From: Massilia sp. YIM B02443 | GTDB lineage: Bacteria > Pseudomonadota > Gammaproteobacteria > Burkholderiales > Burkholderiaceae_D | DNA length: 43,096 bases | Assembly (NCBI RefSeq): GCF_030411955.1 | Contig: NZ_JASNRA010000031.1 | Coordinates: 1-43,096 of the forward strand | Direction: 5' to 3' | Shown: piece by piece, positions 25,660 through 32,261 of the stretch | Layout: the number at the start of each line of letters is the position of its first letter | Numbering within the stretch: the stretch's first letter is position 1 | Notes under the pieces: generated by a model | The model's database searches: none | What the model saw: the letters and a program-made list of their open reading frames with translations, nothing else | What the model was told of the DNA's origin: nothing | Made by a program: the position numbers and the translations under genes

Positions 25660-25700
25660 AACCTCAATTATCCGAGTTTATGACAAGCCCGTAATAGCAT

Positions 25701-25749
25701 TTTGTATCGCTGTGTATAAGCCGATAGGCGCGAAACATATTGATACAAA
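25701..25749. promoter_or_regulatory. Inverted repeat in the regulator/Spy divergent region
   Basis: TTTGTATC (25701-25708) and GATACAAA (25742-25749) are exact inverted copies 33 bases apart. They sit midway in the 194-bp region between the two divergent starts, and are candidate sites for the response regulator. Confidence 0.4.
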
Positions 25750-25853
25750 GTACGAGACAGGGGAAATCCAGCGGTTACAACTTTTGGTGAAGATGGGTCC
25801 TGTGCACAGCGAGTTTCGACTGCACGACACCCACCTCACACAAAGGAACCGCC

Positions 25854-26360
25854 ATGAACACCCTTCGCAAGCACCTCGTGATCGCCTTCACCGCAGCCGG
25901 TTTGTTCGGCGCCGCCGTCGGTGCGCAAGCCCAGACCGCTGCGGCCCCGACCGAGGGCCGCCATGCCCACGCCATGACCCAGGAACAGCGCGCCGCCAAG
26001 AAAGCAGAATGGCAGGCCAAGCGCGCCGAGCGCCAGGCCAAGCTGCGCGATGCCCTCAAGCTCAACGCGCAGCAGCAGCCGGCCTGGGATGCCTTCGTTG
26101 CCAGCATGACGCCGCAGAAACGCGGCGAGGGCCAGCGTGCCGGCCGTCCGGACCGCGCGGCATTCGCCAACCTGAGCGCGCCGCAGCGCATGGAACGCCA
26201 CATCGCCATGCAAAAAGCACGCACCGCGCGCATGGAAGCACGGCTGGCGGCACTGAACAACTTCTATTCGGTGCTGACGCCGGAGCAGCGCAAGACGTTT
26301 GACGAGCAGAGCAAGCATCGTCGTGGTGGGCGTCATCATCAGCAGCAGCGCGCTGCCTGA
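25854..26360 (+). CDS. Spy/CpxP-like periplasmic LTxxQ protein
   Basis: A 168-aa protein with a clear signal peptide (cleavage near GAQAQ, about 26). The mature part is highly charged and helical, rich in Gln, Arg and Lys. It has the family signature LTPEQRKTFDE near the end and an earlier related helix (MTQEQRAAKKAEWQ). The C-terminal tail is basic with His and Gln runs. Relatives are periplasmic chaperones (Spy) or feedback inhibitors of sensor kinases (CpxP). Its divergence from the two-component genes supports a feedback or stress role. The start has AAAGGA upstream. A palindromic repeat begins 4 bases after its stop. Confidence 0.85.
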   Translation: MNTLRKHLVIAFTAAGLFGAAVGAQAQTAAAPTEGRHAHAMTQEQRAAKKAEWQAKRAERQAKLRDALKLNAQQQPAWDAFVASMTPQKRGEGQRAGRPDRAAFANLSAPQRMERHIAMQKARTARMEARLAALNNFYSVLTPEQRKTFDEQSKHRRGGRHHQQQRAA

Positions 26361-26364
26361 TCCC

Positions 26365-26469
26365 GTAGGGTTGGCGGGTCCCCCGCCGACGCGTTCAACG
26401 CACGCTCGCATATCGTGCGTGTCATCGAAAGCCGCTTGAACGCGTCGGCAGCGAAGCTGCCAACCCTAC
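26365..26469. repeat. Palindromic (BIME/MITE-like) repeat, copy B
   Basis: Arms 26365-26398 and 26436-26469 (34 bases each) are inverted copies of the same family as 5048-5159, with GTAGGGTTGGCGG-type outer ends and GACGCG inner parts. The centre has its own dyad ACGCACG/CGTGCGT. The right outer end provides the TAG stop codon of dsbD (complement of 26466-26468), and the left end begins 4 bases after the Spy-like stop. Confidence 0.8.
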
Positions 26470-28301
26470 TCCAGACGCTGCAACGAATTCAGGAACTTCT
26501 GCGCATTCTGGTAGCCGATCACCCGGCTATCCGCAATCTCCTTGCCTTGCTTATCGAACAGGATGATCCCCGGCGGCCCGAACAGGCCGAAGCGCTTGAG
26601 CATCGCCTTGTCCTCGGCATCGTTCGCCGTCACATCCACCTGCAACAGCACCGTCTCGGCCAGCCGCGCCTGTACCGCCGGATCGACGAAGGTGAACTTC
26701 TCCATCTCCTTGCACGACACGCACCAGTCGGCGTAGAAGTCGAGCATCACGGTCTTGCCCGCATTCGCGGCCAGTGCCGCATCGAGATCGTCCACGGTCT
26801 TGATGCGGGCGAACGTCAAGCCGTGCTGCTGAGTGCCGCTCAGGTGCGCCAGCGGCGCCAGCGCGTCGCGCCCGCCGCTGGCCACGCCCACCAGCTGCAT
26901 CGCCCCCAGCAGTGCGAAAGCGGCGCCGGCCGCCATCGCAGCCCACCAGCGGGTCTGGCGCAGAAGGTAGAAGCCGTAGCCGAGCAACAGCGCCGCCCAC
27001 AGCAGCATGGCAGCCGCGGCCGGGATCACCGGCGACACCAGCCAGATCGCCATCGCCAGCATCAGGACGCCGAACAGGCGCTTGACCGACTCCATCCAGG
27101 CGCCGGCGCGCGGCAACAGCGAGCCGGCCGACAGGCCCACCAGCAGCAGCGGAATGCTCATCCCGATCGCCATCGAGAACAGCGCGGCGCCGCCGATGAA
27201 CACGTCGCGCGTCTGGCTGATGTAGACCAGCGCGCCGGCCAGCGGCGCGGCCACGCACGGACCAACGATCAGGGCCGAAATCGCGCCCATCGCGAACACG
27301 CCGGCAAGCTTGCCGCCCTGCTGGCGATTGGAGGCGGCGCTCAAACGGGTCTGCAAGGTGTTAGGCAGTTGTAACTGATAGAAACCGAACATCGACAGCG
27401 CCATGGCCACGATCAGCAGCGCGACCGTACCCAGCACCCAGGGATTTTGCAGCGCGGCGGCCAGGCCTTCGCCGGCCAGGCCGGCGGCCACGCCGAGCAG
27501 CGTGTAGACGATCGCCATGCCCAGCGAATACGCCAGCGACAGGGTGAAGCCGCGCGCGCGGCTGACGTTCTTGCCTTCGCCGACGATGATCGACGACAAG
27601 ATCGGCACCATCGGCAGCACGCACGGCGTGAAGGCCAGGCCCAGGCCGAGCAGGATGAAGGCGGGCACGATGGCCAGCAGGCTGCCGCCGCCGAGCAGGC
27701 CGGCGATGCCGGCCAGGTCGGATGCGGGCGCGCTTGGCGCCGCTGCAGGCGCGGCGGGAGCACTGTCGGCCTGCGGGGTCGAGGACAGTGGGGACGACAA
27801 AGCCGACGATTGGCCGGCGCCCTGCCCGATCGGCAGCGCCGGCGCGGCATTCGCGCCACCGGCGCCGAGGCTCACGCTGTGCTCCTGCGGCGGATAGCAC
27901 AGCCCGGCATCGGCGCAGCCCTGGCTGGTCGCCGTGAGGGTGAACGGGCCGCTGCCCTCGACCGGGATCCGGATCTTCAGGCGGCCCTTGTAGGTTTCGA
28001 CGTCCTTCTCGAACGTTTGGTCATACTTGACCTTGCCTGGCGGGATCTTCGGCTCGCCGAGGGTGACGCCGGCGCCGTTCGCCTTGAACGCGAAACGCTC
28101 GCGGTACATGTAGTAGCCGTCGGCGATGGTATAGCTGACCTCGGCCGTCTGTGGATCGACCATGCGCGCTTCGAAGCGGAAGGCAACGGTGGGATCGAGG
28201 AAGTCTTCTTCAGCGCGGCTCGGGGCGGCCAGGATAGTGGCGAAGACGGCGAACAGCAGCAGGCAGGCCTGGAACAGGCGGCGGGCGGAGAATCGGTGCA
28301 T
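26466..28301 (-). CDS. dsbD: Thiol:disulfide interchange protein DsbD
   Basis: A 611-aa protein with all three DsbD modules. After a signal peptide comes the alpha domain with the pair C129 and C135 (QGCADAGLCYPP). Eight membrane helices follow, with conserved cysteines in FTPCVLPMVP and IVGPCVAAPL. The C-terminal thioredoxin domain carries CVSC in YADWCVSCKEME. It carries electrons from cytoplasmic thioredoxin to periplasmic thiols, including those of apocytochrome c. Start 28301 gives a proper signal peptide; the in-frame extension upstream does not, although no strong ribosome binding site is seen. Its TAG stop lies in the palindromic repeat. Confidence 0.95.
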   Translation of the reverse strand: MHRFSARRLFQACLLLFAVFATILAAPSRAEEDFLDPTVAFRFEARMVDPQTAEVSYTIADGYYMYRERFAFKANGAGVTLGEPKIPPGKVKYDQTFEKDVETYKGRLKIRIPVEGSGPFTLTATSQGCADAGLCYPPQEHSVSLGAGGANAAPALPIGQGAGQSSALSSPLSSTPQADSAPAAPAAAPSAPASDLAGIAGLLGGGSLLAIVPAFILLGLGLAFTPCVLPMVPILSSIIVGEGKNVSRARGFTLSLAYSLGMAIVYTLLGVAAGLAGEGLAAALQNPWVLGTVALLIVAMALSMFGFYQLQLPNTLQTRLSAASNRQQGGKLAGVFAMGAISALIVGPCVAAPLAGALVYISQTRDVFIGGAALFSMAIGMSIPLLLVGLSAGSLLPRAGAWMESVKRLFGVLMLAMAIWLVSPVIPAAAAMLLWAALLLGYGFYLLRQTRWWAAMAAGAAFALLGAMQLVGVASGGRDALAPLAHLSGTQQHGLTFARIKTVDDLDAALAANAGKTVMLDFYADWCVSCKEMEKFTFVDPAVQARLAETVLLQVDVTANDAEDKAMLKRFGLFGPPGIILFDKQGKEIADSRVIGYQNAQKFLNSLQRLE

Positions 28302-28384
28302 GGGTATCTGGTGGTTTAACTGCGCACCGGCATGGTACACCGGCCCGGCCCGTCGTGTTGAAGCGATGACGGTTGCTACAGGCG

Positions 28385-28414
28385 AAAAAAAACCAGGCCG
28401 AAGCCTGGTTTTTT
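28385..28414. terminator. Bidirectional intrinsic terminator after rplQ
   Basis: AACCAGGC-CGAA-GCCTGGTT is flanked by A and T runs. On the minus strand the loop is UUCG closed by C-G, a very stable tetraloop, followed by eight T. It ends the whole ribosomal supercluster 19 bases after the rplQ stop. Confidence 0.95.
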
Positions 28415-28432
28415 CAAGCGTTGACCGGTCGA

Positions 28433-28828
28433 TTACTCGGCGGTCGGTGCTTCTTCAGCCGAAGTGACTTCCGGACGGTCCAGCAGTTCGACGTAAGCCA
28501 TCGGTGCATTGTCGCCAACGCGGAAACCCATTTTCAGGATACGCAGGTAGCCACCGTTACGGTTGGCGTAGCGCGGGCCCAGTTCAGCAAACAGCTTCTG
28601 GACCATTTCGCGGTCGCGCAGGCGAGCGAAGGCCAGGCGCTTGTTCGCCAGGGTGTCGGTCTTGCCCAGGGTCAGGATCGGCTCGATGACGCGGCGCAGT
28701 TCCTTGGCTTTAGGCACGGTGGTTTTGATGGCTTCATGACGCAGCAGGGAGACGGTCATGTTGCGCAGCATTGCCAGGCGGTGGGACGAAGTACGGTTCA
28801 GCTTGCGAAGGCCGTGACGGTGACGCAT
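28433..28828 (-). CDS. rplQ: 50S ribosomal protein L17
   Basis: A 131-aa L17, full length, with the conserved start MRHRHGLRKLNRTSSHR and the basic LRRVIEPILTLGKTD region. It binds 23S rRNA near the exit tunnel. It is the last gene of the cluster, separated from rpoA by a 132-bp gap that contains a hairpin, and is followed by a strong terminator. The acidic tail (SAEEAPTAE) is common in betaproteobacteria. Confidence 0.97.
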   Translation of the reverse strand: MRHRHGLRKLNRTSSHRLAMLRNMTVSLLRHEAIKTTVPKAKELRRVIEPILTLGKTDTLANKRLAFARLRDREMVQKLFAELGPRYANRNGGYLRILKMGFRVGDNAPMAYVELLDRPEVTSAEEAPTAE

Positions 28829-28912
28829 GGTATTTCCTTTCGGGTGTTTTCAAATCCAGTTCTTCGATCGTCCGTGTTTTGAGGCACGTCCGCGGACCGG
28901 TTCAGGTTAAAG

Positions 28913-28937
28913 CCGCCCAGGCACGACGCCCGGGCGG
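28913..28937 (-). promoter_or_regulatory. Hairpin between rpoA and rplQ
   Basis: A 10-bp stem, CCGCCCGGGC / GCCTGGGCGG with one G-U pair, and a 5-base loop, 24 bases after the rpoA stop. Only CTTTAA follows, so it may attenuate or protect the transcript rather than end it. Confidence 0.45.
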
Positions 28938-28960
28938 AGGTACAGCAATCGTTACAGGGA

Positions 28961-29938
28961 TTACTTCTCGAGGCCAGCAGGCGGCCAGTTTTCCAGCTTC
29001 ATGCCCAGGGTCAGACCACGGGAAGCCAGGACTTCCTTGATCTCGTTCAACGACTTGCGACCCAGGTTCGGGGTCTTCAGCAGTTCGTTTTCCGAACGCT
29101 GGATCAGGTCGCCGATGTAGTAGATATTTTCTGCTTTCAGGCAGTTTGCCGAACGTACGGTCAGTTCCAGGTCGTCGACCGGACGCAGCAGGATCGGATC
29201 GACCAGCGGAGCACGCGACGGTGCTTCGGCAGCGGCTTCGGTGCCTTCCAGGGCGGCGAACACGTTCAGCTGGTCAACCAGCACGCGTGCCGACTGGCGG
29301 ATCGCTTCTTCCGGGGTGATGACGCCGTTGGTCTCGATGTTGATGATCAGCTTGTCCAGGTCGGTACGCTGTTCGACACGTGCCGATTCCACGGCGTACG
29401 ACACGCGGCGCACTGGCGAGAACGAGGCGTCCAGGATGATGCGGCCGATGGTCTTGTTGGTGTCTTCCGACAGGCGGCGCACGTTGCCAGGAACGTAGCC
29501 GCGGCCCTTCTCGACCTTGATCTGCATGTCCAGCTTGCCGCCGGCGGTCAGGTGGGCGATCACGTGATCCGGATTGATCAGCTCGACGTCGTGCGGCAGG
29601 TCGATGTCCGATGCCATGACGGCGCCTTCGCCTTCCTTCTTCAGGGTCAGGGTGACGGAATCGCGGTTGTGGACCTTGAAGACCACGCCTTTCAGGTTCA
29701 GCAGCAGGTCAACGACGTCTTCCTGCACGCCATCCAGCGACGAGTATTCATGCACGACACCGGCGATGGTCACTTCGGTCGGGGCGTAGCCCACCATCGA
29801 CGACAGCAGCACGCGGCGCAGCGCGTTGCCCAGGGTGTGGCCATAGCCACGCTCGAACGGCTCCATCACGACTTTCGCGTGGCCGGCGCCCAGTGCTTCG
29901 ACGTCGATGATACGTGGCTTCAACAAACTATTTTGCAT
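28961..29938 (-). CDS. rpoA: RNA polymerase alpha subunit
   Basis: A 325-aa alpha subunit. The N-terminal dimerisation domain (1-235) includes GYGHTLGNALRRVLLSS and the GRGYVPGN motif. The C-terminal domain (250-325) includes DLELTVRSANCLKAENI, whose Arg contacts UP elements, and LGRKSLNEIKEVL. Start 29938 follows an AAGGAC site; an in-frame ATG 18 bases upstream is less likely. It lies in the alpha operon but is set off by a 247-bp gap upstream with a terminator and a structured RNA region. Confidence 0.98.
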   Translation of the reverse strand: MQNSLLKPRIIDVEALGAGHAKVVMEPFERGYGHTLGNALRRVLLSSMVGYAPTEVTIAGVVHEYSSLDGVQEDVVDLLLNLKGVVFKVHNRDSVTLTLKKEGEGAVMASDIDLPHDVELINPDHVIAHLTAGGKLDMQIKVEKGRGYVPGNVRRLSEDTNKTIGRIILDASFSPVRRVSYAVESARVEQRTDLDKLIINIETNGVITPEEAIRQSARVLVDQLNVFAALEGTEAAAEAPSRAPLVDPILLRPVDDLELTVRSANCLKAENIYYIGDLIQRSENELLKTPNLGRKSLNEIKEVLASRGLTLGMKLENWPPAGLEK

Positions 29939-30002
29939 GAACGTAGTCCTTTTCAATACCCTCGGCTCGTTACACCGATAAGGCTGATGGCTTTAAAGAG
30001 AA

Positions 30003-30020
30003 CGCCTGCATCAGCAGGCG
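30003..30020 (-). promoter_or_regulatory. Hairpin in the rpoA leader
   Basis: CGCCTGC and GCAGGCG form a perfect 7-bp stem with a 4-base loop, followed on the minus strand by TTCTCTTT. It lies 65 bases before the rpoA ATG and just after the three-way-junction region, so it could act as an attenuator. Confidence 0.45.
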
Positions 30021-30037
30021 GTAAAACGAATTCTGCG

Positions 30038-30114
30038 CGGCGGGAGTGCCTGGGAGTCGAGACTCGCTGCGGAGCCAACCTGGGGTTGCTGCATCCGCAC
30101 CACCACTCCCGCCG
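30038..30114 (-). ncRNA. Predicted three-way-junction RNA element in the rpoA leader
   Basis: On the minus strand, CGGCGGGAGTG (30104-30114) pairs perfectly over 11 bp with CACTCCCGCCG (30038-30048). Inside are two nested stems. The first is TGCGGA/TCCGCA topped by CAACC/GGTTG with a 3-base loop (30068-30099). The second is GAGT-CTCG-ACTC (30054-30065). Together they form a compact three-way junction between rpsD and rpoA. I recognise no Rfam family. It could be an intercistronic regulator, a processing site or a repeat-like element. Confidence 0.5.
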
Positions 30115-30151
30115 TTTCCGCAAAGACCGTAAAGATCCGGCGGAGAAGACG

Positions 30152-30177
30152 AAAAGGGAACGGCAAGCCGTTCCCTT
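30152..30177 (-). terminator. Terminator-like hairpin after rpsD
   Basis: On the minus strand, AAGGGAACGG-CTTG-CCGTTCCCTT is a perfect 10-bp stem beginning 9 bases after the rpsD stop and followed by TTCGTC, which makes a short TTTT tract with the stem end. It should reduce read-through into rpoA. Confidence 0.65.
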
Positions 30178-30185
30178 CGCATCCA

Positions 30186-30809
30186 TTAACGCGAGTACAG
30201 TTCGACGATCAGCGCTTCGTTGACGTCAGCTGCGATCTCGTTACGCTCTGGGAACGAACGGAAGGTGCCTTCCAGCTTCTTGGCGTCGACCGACACCCAG
30301 CTCGGGAAGCCGACTTGTTCAGCCAGCGACAGCGCTTCAGCGATACGCACTTGCTTCTTGGCCTTTTCGCGCACGGCGATCACGTCGCCGGTCTTGACCT
30401 GGTACGACGCGATGTTCACGACGTTGCCGTTCACGGTGAAGGCCTTGTGGCTCACCAGCTGACGCGCTTCGGCGCGGGTCGAGCCGAAGCCCATGCGGTA
30501 CGCGACGTTGTCCAGACGCGATTCCAGCAGCTTCAGCAGGGTTTCGCCGGTGTTGCCCTTGCGGCGCGATGCTTCGGCGAAGTAGCGGCGGAACTGGCGC
30601 TCCAGCACGCCGTAGATACGCTTGACCTTCTGCTTTTCGCGCAGCTGGTTGCCGTAGTCCGAGGTGCGGGCACCCGATTTCACGCCGTGCTGGCCTGGCT
30701 TGACGTCCAGTTTGCACTTCGAATCGAGCGAGCGGCGTGCGCTCTTCAGGAACAGGTCGGTGCCTTCACGGCGCGACAGTTTTGCTTTTGGTCCGATATA
30801 ACGTGCCAC
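30186..30809 (-). CDS. rpsD: 30S ribosomal protein S4
   Basis: A 207-aa S4, the assembly initiator of the 30S subunit and, in several bacteria, a translational repressor of its own operon. The N-terminus (MARYIGPKAKLSRREG) lacks the zinc cysteines of the other S4 type. The S4 RNA-binding domain (RLDNVAYRMGFGSTRAEARQ) is present. The start codon is GTG at 30809, with AAAGGA 8 bases upstream. Unlike in E. coli, 259 bp separate it from rpsK, with a candidate promoter and structured leader. Confidence 0.97.
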   Translation of the reverse strand: MARYIGPKAKLSRREGTDLFLKSARRSLDSKCKLDVKPGQHGVKSGARTSDYGNQLREKQKVKRIYGVLERQFRRYFAEASRRKGNTGETLLKLLESRLDNVAYRMGFGSTRAEARQLVSHKAFTVNGNVVNIASYQVKTGDVIAVREKAKKQVRIAEALSLAEQVGFPSWVSVDAKKLEGTFRSFPERNEIAADVNEALIVELYSR

Positions 30810-30845
30810 GTTAGATTTCCTTTAATATTTGATCACGCCCCAGAA

Positions 30846-30868
30846 GTGCACGGGTCAATCCCCTGCAC
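30846..30868 (-). promoter_or_regulatory. Second hairpin of the rpsD leader
   Basis: GTGCA/TGCAC plus GGG/CCC with a bulge forms an 8-bp stem about 37 bases before the rpsD start codon. It is placed to affect access to the ribosome binding site. Confidence 0.4.
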
Positions 30869-30919
30869 CCAGGCGCTAGTCCAGCTCTGCAAGCGAGGCC
30901 GGACGTGGCTTGCAACAGC

Positions 30920-30941
30920 GCCCGCCGTTTGCACGGCAGGC
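30920..30941 (-). promoter_or_regulatory. GNRA hairpin at the start of the rpsD leader
   Basis: On the minus strand, GCCTGCCGT-GCAA-ACGGCGGGC is a 9-bp stem (one G-U pair) capped by a GCAA tetraloop. It lies about 15-36 bases downstream of the candidate TATACT -10 box, so it would be near the 5' end of an rpsD transcript. Confidence 0.5.
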
Positions 30942-30955
30942 GACAAGAGCCGGGC

Positions 30956-30961
30956 AGTATA
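30956..30961 (-). promoter_or_regulatory. Candidate -10 box of rpsD
   Basis: TATACT on the minus strand matches the sigma-70 -10 box at five of six positions. The -35 region is weak. It would give a leader of about 140 bases before the GTG start of rpsD. Confidence 0.35.
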
Positions 30962-31068
30962 ACCCATTTCTGGGCAACTGCACCGGCATTCTCTTGAAAC
31001 ACAAAGGGCTTGCGCCCGATGCGTCGTGATCCAGACACAGGCGGGGCATTAAGCCCTGCCCTGCTGTC

Positions 31069-31473
31069 TTAGATGCGGCGACGCTTCGGAGGACGGCAGC
31101 CGTTGTGCGGCACTGGGGTAACGTCCTGGATCTCGGTGATCTTGATGCCCAGGTTGTTCAGTGCGCGCACAGCCGATTCACGGCCTGGGCCTGGGCCCTT
31201 GATGCGCACTTCCAGGTTCTTGACGCCCGATTCCTGAGCGACCTTGCCTGCAGCTTCAGCAGCAACCTGCGCTGCGAACGGGGTCGATTTACGCGAACCC
31301 TTGAAGCCGGCGCCGCCGGAAGTTGCCCACGACAGGGCGTTGCCCTGGCGGTCGGTGATGGTGATGATCGTGTTGTTGAACGATGCGTGCACGTGGGCGA
31401 TGCCCTCGGCAACGTTCTTCTTCACTTTCTTGCGCACACGTGCTGCTGCTGCGCTGCTTTGTTGCTTGGCCAT
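31069..31473 (-). CDS. rpsK: 30S ribosomal protein S11
   Basis: A 134-aa S11 of the 30S platform. The central IAHVHASFNNTIITITDRQG and the C-terminal DVTPVPHNGCRPPKRRRI are the conserved rRNA-binding parts. It follows rpsM by 16 bases in the same operon. The 259-bp gap after its stop, before rpsD, is much longer than in E. coli, where the alpha operon is compact. Confidence 0.98.
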   Translation of the reverse strand: MAKQQSSAAAARVRKKVKKNVAEGIAHVHASFNNTIITITDRQGNALSWATSGGAGFKGSRKSTPFAAQVAAEAAGKVAQESGVKNLEVRIKGPGPGRESAVRALNNLGIKITEIQDVTPVPHNGCRPPKRRRI

Positions 31474-31489
31474 AGGTCAGGTTCCTAGA

Positions 31490-31855
31490 TTATTTCTTGA
31501 GCGATTGTGCTGCCTTGCGCGGACCTTTACGGGTACGAGCATTGGTGCGGGTACGCTGACCGCGGACCGGCAGGCCCTTACGGTGACGCATGCCGCGGTA
31601 GCAACCCAGGTCCATCAGACGCTTGATGTTCATGGACAGTTCGCGGCGCAGGTCGCCTTCCACGACAAACTTCGCGACTTCGTCACGCAGCTTCTCGAGT
31701 TCGTTATCGTCCAGGTCCTTGACCTTCTTGTTGGTCGCGATACCGGTTGCGTCGCAGATCTTCTGCGAACGCGGACGGCCAATACCGTAGATAGCCGTCA
31801 GGCCGATAACGGTGTGCTGATGATTTGGGATGTTAACCCCTGCAATACGTGCCAT
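31490..31855 (-). CDS. rpsM: 30S ribosomal protein S13
   Basis: A 121-aa S13 from the head of the 30S subunit that contacts the 50S subunit and P-site tRNA. The start MARIAGVNIPNHQHTVIGL, the helix region YGIGRPRSQKICDATGI and the basic tail GQRTRTNARTRKGPRKAAQ are typical. It lies 14 bases after rpmJ with no visible promoter, so the alpha operon genes are transcribed on from spc here. Confidence 0.98.
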   Translation of the reverse strand: MARIAGVNIPNHQHTVIGLTAIYGIGRPRSQKICDATGIATNKKVKDLDDNELEKLRDEVAKFVVEGDLRRELSMNIKRLMDLGCYRGMRHRKGLPVRGQRTRTNARTRKGPRKAAQSLKK

Positions 31856-31869
31856 TCGATATTCCTCGA

Positions 31870-31983
31870 TTAACCTTGACGCTGCTTGTGACGCGGCTCG
31901 ACGCAGATCACACGGACCACGCCCTTGCGCTTGATGATCTTGCAGTTGCGGCAGATCCGCTTGACTGAAGCGTTAACTTTCAT
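31870..31983 (-). CDS. rpmJ: 50S ribosomal protein L36
   Basis: A 37-aa protein beginning MKVNASVKRICRNCKIIKR and ending EPRHKQRQG. The residues C11, C14, C27 and H32 form the zinc ribbon of the C+ form of L36. It lies between infA and rpsM, the normal place, with an ATG at 31983 and a TAA stop. L36 binds 23S rRNA near helices 89 and 91. Confidence 0.97.
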   Translation of the reverse strand: MKVNASVKRICRNCKIIKRKGVVRVICVEPRHKQRQG

Positions 31984-32021
31984 TTTGCACTCTCTTCGGT
32001 TCGTTTACTTGATGATGTTTT

Positions 32022-32240
32022 TTACTTGGTGCGGAACACGATGCGGGCCCGGGACAGGTCGTACGGGGTCAACTCCACCGTCACCTTGTCGCCCGGGAGA
32101 ATGCGGATGTAATTCATCCGCATTTTACCCGAGATATGCCCCAGAACAACATGCCCGTTTTCCAGCTTCACGCGGAACGTCGCGTTTGGGAGATTCTCGA
32201 GGATCTCCCCCTGCATTTGGATGACGTCGTCTTTTGCCAT
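32022..32240 (-). CDS. infA: Translation initiation factor IF-1
   Basis: A 72-aa single OB-fold protein that occupies the A site of the 30S subunit during initiation. The conserved segments IQMQGEILENLPNATFRVKL, GHISGKMRMNYIRILPGD and VTVELTPYDLSRARI are complete. It sits between secY and rpmJ, the usual betaproteobacterial place for this gene, which differs from the location of infA in E. coli. Confidence 0.97.
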   Translation of the reverse strand: MAKDDVIQMQGEILENLPNATFRVKLENGHVVLGHISGKMRMNYIRILPGDKVTVELTPYDLSRARIVFRTK

Positions 32241-32261
32241 TCGCTCTATGCACTCCCCCGC

